Shown one piece after another: positions 8,382 through 14,898 of a stretch of 58,920 bases of DNA (position 1 is its first letter; each line of letters opens with the position of its first letter). The notes beneath the pieces were generated by a model that was given only the letters and a program-made list of their open reading frames with translations, was not told the DNA's origin and searched no databases. The translations under genes and the position numbers were made by a program. The stretch covers positions 1 through 58,920 of the forward strand of contig JANPCX010000039.1 in the NCBI GenBank assembly GCA_031431125.1, in the 5' to 3' direction. Source of the DNA: JANPCX01 sp031431125 (GTDB lineage Bacteria; Pseudomonadota; Gammaproteobacteria; Burkholderiales; Burkholderiaceae_C).

Positions 8382-9148
8382 ACTTCACTGTGTTGATCCC
8401 GGCGCGCCTGGCATCCACCCGGTTGCCGCGCAAAGCACTGGCCGACATCGCGGGGTTGCCCATGGTGGTGCGCGTGGCCCAGCAAGCGGCCAAGTCCAGG
8501 GCCTCGCAAGTGGTGGTGGCAACCGACCACGATGAAATCGCCGCCGCCTGCCAAGCCCATGGTGTGCAGGTGGTGATGACGGCCAGGCACCACGCCACCG
8601 GCAGTGACCGGTTGGCCGAGGCCTGCAGCCTCTTGAACCTGAGCGAGAACGCCGTGGTGGTGAATGTGCAAGGCGACGAGCCCTTGATCGACCCCGCCTT
8701 GATCCAGGCCTGCGCCCAACTCTTGGAAGAACAAACCGACTGCGTGATGGGCACGGTGGGCCATCCGATCTCCAACCCACAAGACCTGTTTAACCCGAAC
8801 GTGGTGAAACTCGTTTGCAACGCACGCCAGCAAGCCTTGTACTTTTCACGCGCGCCGATACCGTGGTGGCGCGACGGCTATGGCGATGCGAACAAAATGC
8901 CCAGTGCATTGCCCACACCCGCACCGCTCAGACACATCGGCCTCTATGCCTACCGCGCTGGTTTCTTGCGCAGCTTTCCGCAATTGGCGGCCAGTCCCCT
9001 CGAAGCGACCGAGTCACTCGAACAGCTGCGTGTGCTCTGGCATGGTCACCGCATTGCAGTGCACATCAGCGAGCAACAACCCGGTCCGGGTGTGGACACC
9101 CCGGAAGACTTGGAGCGGGTTCGCGCGTTGTGGCGCGAGCCTCAATGA
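8378..9148 (+). CDS. kdsB: 3-deoxy-manno-octulosonate cytidylyltransferase (CMP-KDO synthetase)
   Basis: KdsB activates KDO with CTP to give CMP-KDO for the inner core of lipopolysaccharide. The 256-residue protein shows the nucleotidyltransferase start LIPARLASTRLPRKAL, followed by ATDHDEI, NVQGDEPLI, which carries the metal-binding Asp, and HIGLYAYR. The C-terminal PGPGVDTPEDLERV motif is also present. Its start overlaps the Trm112-like gene by four bases. A 130-bp gap separates it from adk. Confidence 0.97.
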   Translation: MNFTVLIPARLASTRLPRKALADIAGLPMVVRVAQQAAKSRASQVVVATDHDEIAAACQAHGVQVVMTARHHATGSDRLAEACSLLNLSENAVVVNVQGDEPLIDPALIQACAQLLEEQTDCVMGTVGHPISNPQDLFNPNVVKLVCNARQQALYFSRAPIPWWRDGYGDANKMPSALPTPAPLRHIGLYAYRAGFLRSFPQLAASPLEATESLEQLRVLWHGHRIAVHISEQQPGPGVDTPEDLERVRALWREPQ

Positions 9149-9278
9149 CCGCCTTCCCTACCGGGGAAAACACCTGTCAGCTTGCCGTGGGACCCGCGTG
9201 CTATTCTCCCCGGCTCCTCGCTGAACCCACAGGCAGCGACACCCTGATTTCCTCGAAATACGACAAACAAGGACAACC

Positions 9279-9935
9279 ATGCGATTGATTTTGTTGGGCG
9301 CGCCCGGCGCGGGCAAAGGCACCCAAGCCACCTTCATCTGCAAACAATTCAGCATTCCGCAAATCTCCACCGGCGACATGCTGCGCGCGGCCGTGAAGGC
9401 CGGCACCCCGCTGGGCATAGAAGCCAAAAAGGTCATGGACTCCGGCGGTTTGGTCAGCGACGACATCATCATTGGCCTGGTCAAAGAACGCCTGGCCCAG
9501 CCCGACTGCGCCCAAGGTTTTTTGTTCGACGGTTTCCCCCGCACCATTCCCCAAGCCGATGCCATGAAGGCAGCCAAAGTACCGCTCGACATCGTGCTCG
9601 AAATTGACGTGCCCGATGAAGCCATCATTGAACGCATGAGTGGCCGCCGCGTGCATATGGCTTCGGGCCGCACCTACCACGTCAAGTTCAACCCACCGAA
9701 AAAAGAAGGTGTGGACGACGTGACCGGCGAAGCCCTCATTCAACGTGAGGACGACAAAGAAGCCACCGTGCGCAAACGCCTGGAGGTGTACCAACAGCAA
9801 ACCCGTCCGCTGGTGGCCTACTACGCCGACTGGGCCAGCAGCGGCGATGCAGCGGCGCCCAAAGTGCGCAAAATCAGCGGCACCGGCACGGTGGATGAAA
9901 TCACGGCCCGTGCCTTGGCCGCGCTGGCCAGCTGA
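9279..9935 (+). CDS. adk: Adenylate kinase
   Basis: Adk interconverts ATP plus AMP with two ADP. The 218 residues begin MRLILLGAPGAGKGTQA (P-loop), followed by QISTGDMLRAA and DGFPRTIPQA for AMP binding. A long-form LID domain (GRRVHMASGRTYHVKFNPPK) follows with no zinc cysteines, then the QREDDKEATVRKRL motif. An AAGGACAACC sequence just before the ATG is the likely ribosome site. A strong terminator directly follows. Confidence 0.98.
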   Translation: MRLILLGAPGAGKGTQATFICKQFSIPQISTGDMLRAAVKAGTPLGIEAKKVMDSGGLVSDDIIIGLVKERLAQPDCAQGFLFDGFPRTIPQADAMKAAKVPLDIVLEIDVPDEAIIERMSGRRVHMASGRTYHVKFNPPKKEGVDDVTGEALIQREDDKEATVRKRLEVYQQQTRPLVAYYADWASSGDAAAPKVRKISGTGTVDEITARALAALAS

Positions 9936-9949
9936 TCACCTGAACCATC

Positions 9950-9977
9950 AAGAGCCGCTGCAGCAGCGGCTCTTTTT
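9950..9977 (+). terminator. Intrinsic terminator after adk
   Basis: AAGAGCCGCTG and CAGCGGCTCTT form an 11-bp stem around a CAG loop, followed at once by a T run. It marks the 3' end of the exbB-to-adk transcription unit. Confidence 0.93.
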
Positions 9978-9987
9978 TCGAGCACAA

Positions 9988-10003
9988 TTGACGTATACGT
10001 CAA
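9988..10003. promoter_or_regulatory. 16-bp perfect palindrome, probable operator of the downstream dehydrogenase
   Basis: TTGACGTATACGTCAA is a perfect inverted repeat 84 bp upstream of the SDR start, between the adk terminator and the gene. Its form resembles the TTGACGT-type inverted repeats attributed to MerR-family regulators of branched-chain amino acid catabolism (LiuR-like) in proteobacteria. That assignment is from memory and is inference. No such regulator gene is in the window. Confidence 0.5.
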
Positions 10004-10087
10004 CTTGAAACTTGGAGGTGGTCCACGCCACCGCAGAGACTGCAGCCTCGACGTTTCACCTTCTCACCACCCTCAGGAGATCAATTC

Positions 10088-10864
10088 ATGGATATCGCAG
10101 GCAAAGTTTTCATCGTCACGGGCGGCGCATCAGGTTTGGGCGAAGGCACAGCCCGCATGCTCGTCTCCCACGGCGGCAAGGTCGTGATTGCCGATTTGCA
10201 AACCGACAAAGGTGAGGCCCTGGTGGCCGAGTTGGGTGCGACGAATGCCACCTTTGTGAAGTGTGATGTCAGCCAAGAAGCCGATGGCCAGGCCGTGGTC
10301 GCCCTCGCCCAAACCTTGGGCAAACTCATGGGCCTGGTGAACTGCGCCGGCATCGCCCCCGCCGCCAAAACCGTGGGCAAAGATGGTGCGCACAGCCTGG
10401 CTTTGTTCAGCAAAGTGGTCACCGTGAATTTGATCGGCAGCTTCAACATGATGCGCCTCGCCGCCGCCGCCATGAGCCAAAACGAGCCCGAGGCCACAGG
10501 CGAGCGCGGTGTGCTCATCTCCACCGCCAGCGTCGCTGCGTTTGACGGCCAAATGGGCCAAGCGGCGTATGCAGCGTCCAAGGGCGGTGTCGTCGGCATG
10601 ACTCTGCCCATCGCGCGTGATTTGGCACGCAACGGCATCCGCAACATGACCATCGCCCCCGGCATCTTCGGCACCCCCATGCTCTTCGCCATGCCGCAAG
10701 AAGTGCAAGACGCCCTCGCCGCAGGCGTCCCCTTCCCCAGCCGTTTGGGCACCCCGGCGGACTATGCGAAGTTAGTGCACCAAATCATCACCAACGACAT
10801 GCTCAATGGCGAGGTGATCCGGCTGGATGGGGCGATTCGCTTGGCACCCAAGCCCCAAGGCTGA
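10088..10864 (+). CDS. Short-chain dehydrogenase, 3-hydroxyacyl-CoA dehydrogenase-like
   Basis: This 258-residue NAD-dependent SDR resembles the type II 3-hydroxyacyl-CoA / 2-methyl-3-hydroxybutyryl-CoA dehydrogenases used in fatty acid and isoleucine breakdown. Visible are the cofactor motif VTGGASGLG (residues 10-18), the NCAGIAP motif, the catalytic serine in STASVAAF, the YxxxK pair in YAASKGG and the PGIFGTPM loop. A CAGGAG ribosome site precedes the ATG. A palindromic operator-like site lies upstream at 9988-10003. Substrate is inferred from resemblance only. The defence-like cassette starts 64 bases after its stop, so read-through is possible. Confidence 0.88.
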   Translation: MDIAGKVFIVTGGASGLGEGTARMLVSHGGKVVIADLQTDKGEALVAELGATNATFVKCDVSQEADGQAVVALAQTLGKLMGLVNCAGIAPAAKTVGKDGAHSLALFSKVVTVNLIGSFNMMRLAAAAMSQNEPEATGERGVLISTASVAAFDGQMGQAAYAASKGGVVGMTLPIARDLARNGIRNMTIAPGIFGTPMLFAMPQEVQDALAAGVPFPSRLGTPADYAKLVHQIITNDMLNGEVIRLDGAIRLAPKPQG

Positions 10865-10928
10865 CGGCGCGGCACACTGCGCCCGATCGTCTGGCAGGGG
10901 GCGGCATTGGCACAGGCAAAATCCCCCC

Positions 10929-13739
10929 ATGAACGCCGTAGAAATAGAAGCCGCCCTGTCTGACCTGTGCCTTGAAACTTTCGACGCAGCAGAGTTTCCG
11001 TTTGCCTTCCTGCAAGCCTTCGGCCACAAAGAAATCACCCTCAAGCGGCTGAGGGCGGGCAACAACAACGCCTCTGATGTACCCGGGGCGGTGCTGCTGC
11101 GCAACCACATTCACATTGCGGTCTGCTCGCCCGGTGCCGTCACCCCCACCCTGCGGGCCTTGCGCGAGAGCCCGGCCACACCCAAAGCCAAAGCGAAGTT
11201 CATTCTCGCCACCGACGGCCAAACGCTGGAGGCCGAAGAACTCGCCAGTGGTGAATCCATTGCCCCCACCTACCCCAACACCGCCAACCACTTTGGTTTC
11301 TTTTTGCCGCTGGCCGGCATCTCCACCATCAAGGAGATCAAAGACAACCCCATCGACGTGCGCGCCACCGGGCGGCTCAACAAGTTGTATGTGGAGTTGT
11401 TGAAAGAAAACCCGGACTGGGCCACCGCGCAGCGTCGCGCCGACATGAACCACTTCATGGCCCGGTTGATTTTTTGCTTTTTTGCCGAAGACACCGACAT
11501 CTTCAACGGCGAGGGCCTGTTCACGCGCACCATTGAACAAATGAGCGCGCGCGACGGCAGTGACACGCACTGGGTGGTGGGCGAAATTTTCCGCGCCATG
11601 AACGTGCTCACCCGACACAACGGCATGCTGGACAACCGCCACCGCGTCGCCGCCCAACTGCGCCCCTGGGCTGAACAATTTCCCTATGTGAACGGCGGCC
11701 TGTTTTCGGGCAGCACCGAGGTGCCCCGCTTCACCCGCATGGCCCGCACCTATTTGCTGCATGCGGGCAGCCTGAAGTGGCGGGAAATCAACCCCGACAT
11801 TTTCGGCAGCATGATCCAGGCCGTGGCTGACGATGAAGAACGCGGCGCATTGGGCATGCACTACACCAGCGTGCCTAACATCTTGAAGGTACTGAACCCG
11901 CTGTTCCTGGACGACCTTCGCGCCCAGTTGGAAACGGCAGGCGACAGTAAACCTAAGCTGCTCAACCTGCGCAAGCGGCTGGCCCGGATCCGCGTGTTCG
12001 ACCCGGCTTGCGGCTCGGGCAATTTTTTGGTCATTGCCTACAAACAAATGCGCGGGATTGAGGCCGTTATCAATCAGCGCCGGGGTGAATCTCACCTGGG
12101 CAGCAGCATTCCACTGACCAACTTTCGCGGCATTGAACTGCGCGACTTCCCCGCCGAAATTGCCCGCCTGGCGCTGATCATTGCCGAGTTCCAGTGTGAT
12201 GTGCTGTACCGAGGGCAGAAGGACGCGCTGGCCGACTTTTTGCCGCTGGATACGCAGAACTGGATTGTTTGTGGCAATGCGTTGCGGCTGGATTGGTTGA
12301 GCATTTGCCCGCCCACCGGCACCGGCGTGAAGATGGTGGCGGACGATTTGTTTGGTACGCCGCTGGACCAGGCGGAAATTGACTTTGCGAATGAGGGTGG
12401 GGAGACATACATCTGTGGGAATCCACCCTACGTCGGTCGGCGCAACCAGAACAAGCAACAGAAAGAAGAAATCAAACAAGTACTTGGCAGCGTGGTCAAG
12501 TCAAGTGCGTCACTTGACTACGTGTTTTGCTGGATCGAAAAGGCGTCGGACTATGTACTAAAAAATCGTGGCGAATTTGCGTTTGTGACGACAAATTCTG
12601 TGTCGCAGGGCTCCCAAATCCCCATTTATTGGCCGCAACTTTTCGCAAAGGGCTTGGAGATCAACTTCGCACACAGATCTTTCCAGTGGACGAACAACGC
12701 CTCAGACAACGCTGGTGTCACCTGCGTTGTCCTGGGAATTGGCCAGCCGAAGACAGGAAAGGTCATATTTGACGGTGCGCAGCGCCACGAGACCGCCGCT
12801 ATCAATGCTTACCTTTTGAGTTCCGACTTACAGGTCGTGGAACCGAGTTCGTCTCCGATCTCCGCAATCGCAAGGATGCGATACGGAAACCTTCCCGGTG
12901 ATGGCAACTATCTCACCTTGAGCATGGCTGACCGAGACGACTTATTGAAGTCCAACCGGGAATTCCAGCGTATGGTGATTCCTCTGTACGGTGCACAGGA
13001 GTTCATCCGGGGGTTGCAACGCTACTGTCTTTGGATTGATGACGAGGATTTGGCGGTCGCATTGCAAGATGACTTCATGTCGCATCGAATCGCGGGGGTT
13101 CGGCAAACACGCGCGGACAGCCCAGATCCTAGTTACAACGCCTTGGTTGATCGCCCGCATCAGTTCCGTGATCGGAACTTGGCGGACAGCCTGACGATCC
13201 TTGCACCCACCGTCAGCTCGGAAAACAGGGCCTACCTCCCTACTGCTGTATTCCCTGGTCGTACCGGAACAACGAACCAAGCTTACGCCCTCTACGACGC
13301 CCCCCTGTGGAACATGGCCCTCATCGCCTCCCGCCTGCACCTGGTCTGGATCGCCACCGTCTGCGGCAAGTTGAAAACCGATTTCCGCTACTCCAACACC
13401 CTCGGCTGGAACACCTTCCCCGTCCCCAAGCTCACCGAACAAAACAAGGCCGACCTCACCGAATGTGCCGAGAATATTTTGCTGGCCCGCGAAGCCCACT
13501 TCCCTGCCACGATTGCGGACCTGTACGACCCTGAGGCGATGCCAGAGAACCTTCGCCACGCCCACGAGCGCAACGACGAAGTGCTGGAGCGCATCTACAT
13601 TGGCCGCCGTTTCAAAAACGACACCGAGAGGCTGGAAAAGCTGTTTGAGCTGTACACCAAGATGACGGCGGCCATCGCAAAAGCAGCCCCGGTAAAAGCG
13701 CTTTCCACCAAGAAGGCGGTGGGGAGGATAGCGTCATGA
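10929..13739 (+). CDS. MmeI/DnmA(YeeA)-family N6-adenine DNA methyltransferase lacking the nuclease motif
   Basis: This protein of 936 residues predicts sequence-specific adenine methylation of DNA. It shares the order of the type IIL enzyme MmeI: N-terminal domain; helical spacer (FMARLIFCFFAEDTDIF); methylase core with motif I DPACGSGNF at 358-366 and motif IV NPPY at 498-501; target recognition region (FAHRSFQWTN, MRYGNLPGDGNY, GAQEFIRG); and C-terminal YNTFP-like and LYDPEAMP blocks. In MmeI the N-terminus carries a D...ExK nuclease. The matching stretch here (residues 50-70, VPGAVLLRNHIHIAVCSPGA) has no ExK, so the protein is probably methylase only. I chose the ATG at 10929, which has no clear Shine-Dalgarno. 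Roughly 12400-13260 is visibly poorer in G+C than its flanks. The gene heads a cassette with Fic, helicase and GIY-YIG genes. Confidence 0.9.
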   Translation: MNAVEIEAALSDLCLETFDAAEFPFAFLQAFGHKEITLKRLRAGNNNASDVPGAVLLRNHIHIAVCSPGAVTPTLRALRESPATPKAKAKFILATDGQTLEAEELASGESIAPTYPNTANHFGFFLPLAGISTIKEIKDNPIDVRATGRLNKLYVELLKENPDWATAQRRADMNHFMARLIFCFFAEDTDIFNGEGLFTRTIEQMSARDGSDTHWVVGEIFRAMNVLTRHNGMLDNRHRVAAQLRPWAEQFPYVNGGLFSGSTEVPRFTRMARTYLLHAGSLKWREINPDIFGSMIQAVADDEERGALGMHYTSVPNILKVLNPLFLDDLRAQLETAGDSKPKLLNLRKRLARIRVFDPACGSGNFLVIAYKQMRGIEAVINQRRGESHLGSSIPLTNFRGIELRDFPAEIARLALIIAEFQCDVLYRGQKDALADFLPLDTQNWIVCGNALRLDWLSICPPTGTGVKMVADDLFGTPLDQAEIDFANEGGETYICGNPPYVGRRNQNKQQKEEIKQVLGSVVKSSASLDYVFCWIEKASDYVLKNRGEFAFVTTNSVSQGSQIPIYWPQLFAKGLEINFAHRSFQWTNNASDNAGVTCVVLGIGQPKTGKVIFDGAQRHETAAINAYLLSSDLQVVEPSSSPISAIARMRYGNLPGDGNYLTLSMADRDDLLKSNREFQRMVIPLYGAQEFIRGLQRYCLWIDDEDLAVALQDDFMSHRIAGVRQTRADSPDPSYNALVDRPHQFRDRNLADSLTILAPTVSSENRAYLPTAVFPGRTGTTNQAYALYDAPLWNMALIASRLHLVWIATVCGKLKTDFRYSNTLGWNTFPVPKLTEQNKADLTECAENILLAREAHFPATIADLYDPEAMPENLRHAHERNDEVLERIYIGRRFKNDTERLEKLFELYTKMTAAIAKAAPVKALSTKKAVGRIAS

Positions 13740-13879
13740 CACGACTGGTATTGGCATGTTGCCGCACCCCGTTTGTGCAAGAGGCGCTTGCACAAATCGT
13801 CCAACATCCTGTTGGACAAATCAGGGTGCCGCGCCACCTTGCGCACCCCGATGCGCCCGGCGACGACGAAGGGGCCTGA
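13736..13879 (+). CDS. Small ORF (47 aa) between methyltransferase and Fic genes
   Basis: An ATG at 13736 overlaps the methyltransferase stop (ATGA) and is preceded by a strong ribosome site GGGGAGGA (13721-13728) at seven bases. No other start uses that site. The product begins MTRLVLACCRTPFVQEAL and ends at a TGA just five bases before the proposed Fic start, so the frame fills the gap almost exactly. I do not recognise the protein. The two hairpins at 13772-13817 lie inside it, so the stretch might instead be a regulatory leader. It could be a small partner of the Fic protein or the methylase, but nothing in the sequence proves this. Confidence 0.42.
   Translation: MTRLVLACCRTPFVQEALAQIVQHPVGQIRVPRHLAHPDAPGDDEGA
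13772..13817. repeat. Two adjacent perfect hairpins/palindromes ahead of the fic gene
   Basis: TTGTGCAAG (13773-13781) pairs with CTTGCACAA (13787-13795), and one more T-A pair extends the stem. GTCCAACA (13799-13806) pairs with TGTTGGAC (13810-13817). Each is followed by CAAATC. Neither has a T run, so they are not classical terminators. They could be operators for the winged helix of the Fic protein, or RNA stems that tune coupling to fic. Confidence 0.65.
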
Positions 13880-13883
13880 GCAC

Positions 13884-14897
13884 GTGGCCAAAATCAACTA
13901 CCAACCGCCCTTCTCGCTCACGCTAGACATCGTCTCGAAGGTTGCAGAGATTGCCGAGCAGGTGGGCCGCCTGAGTGCCAGCCCCGGCTTTGCGCGCGAC
14001 TTGCGCCTGCGTCGCATCAATCGCATTCGCACCGTCACGGGTTCGCTGGCGATCGAGGGCAGCACGCTGACCGAGGAGCAGGTGACTGCCATCCTCGACG
14101 GCAAACCTGTGCTGGCACCGCCGCGCGAGTTGCAGGAAGCTCGCAACGCCCTGGCTGTTTACGAGCAGTTGTCGCAGTGGCACGGCACCAACGAGGACGA
14201 TTTGTTGGCCGCACACCGTGTGCTGATGCTGGGCCTGCTGGACCATCCGGGCGTATACCGCAGCGGGGGTGTGGGGGTGTTCGAGGGCGACAAGGTCATT
14301 CACATGGCACCGCCGCACAGCCAGGTGCATCGCCTGATGGGCGACCTGATGCGCTGGTTGGAATCCACTGATGCACATCCGCTGATTGCGAGTTCGGTTT
14401 TTCATTACGAGTTTGAATTCATCCATCCGTTCAGCGACGGCAATGGACGCATGGGACGGTTGTGGCAAACACTGCTGCTGTCGCAGTGGAATCTGGTTTT
14501 CGCGTGGTTGCCGGTAGAAAGCCTGGTGCACCAGCATCAAGCGGCGTACTACCAGGCCATCAGGGACAGTACGAAGGCAGCAGATTGCGCCGCTTTCATC
14601 CGTTTCATGCTGGGTTGCATTCATGAGGCCGTAGGTAAGGCGGCCGACAAAATGTCGGTAGATTTGTCGGCAGAAATGTCGGTAGAAATGACGGCCCGCA
14701 AGCGCGAGGCCGCAACACCGCAGCAAGTCTTGGCTCTGCTGCGCCAGCAGCCCAAGCTAACCTTGGCTGAGGTGGCGCAAGCCATTGGGCGCAGCACTCG
14801 CACCGTGGAGCGTATTGCTGCGGCACTGCAATCCGAGGGCAAGCTGCGTTATCACGGCCCGAAAAAGGGTGGTTACTGGCAAGTGATGGAGAAATGA
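13884..14897 (+). CDS. Class II Fic-family AMP-transferase with C-terminal winged helix
   Basis: Fic proteins usually transfer AMP from ATP onto a target protein. This one has 337 residues from a GTG start at 13884, nine bases after AAGGGG. An N-terminal inhibitory helix carries SLAIEG (54-59), which fits the [S/T]xxxE[G/N] motif; the enzyme is therefore predicted to be autoinhibited. The active site is HPFSDGNGRMGR (181-192), complete with the catalytic histidine. After a linker with repeated MSV/MSVEM units, a winged helix-turn-helix (LTLAEVAQAIGRSTRTVERI) ends the protein. The gene sits inside a methylase-helicase-nuclease cassette and stops one base before the helicase ATG. Targets are unknown; it may control the cassette or act as an abortive effector. 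Confidence 0.92.
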   Translation: MAKINYQPPFSLTLDIVSKVAEIAEQVGRLSASPGFARDLRLRRINRIRTVTGSLAIEGSTLTEEQVTAILDGKPVLAPPRELQEARNALAVYEQLSQWHGTNEDDLLAAHRVLMLGLLDHPGVYRSGGVGVFEGDKVIHMAPPHSQVHRLMGDLMRWLESTDAHPLIASSVFHYEFEFIHPFSDGNGRMGRLWQTLLLSQWNLVFAWLPVESLVHQHQAAYYQAIRDSTKAADCAAFIRFMLGCIHEAVGKAADKMSVDLSAEMSVEMTARKREAATPQQVLALLRQQPKLTLAEVAQAIGRSTRTVERIAAALQSEGKLRYHGPKKGGYWQVMEK

Positions 14898-14898
14898 C

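Noticed and set aside
13772..13817. Hairpins read as an intrinsic terminator after the methylase
   Set aside because: No T run follows either stem, and the next genes are tightly coupled, so termination there is unlikely.
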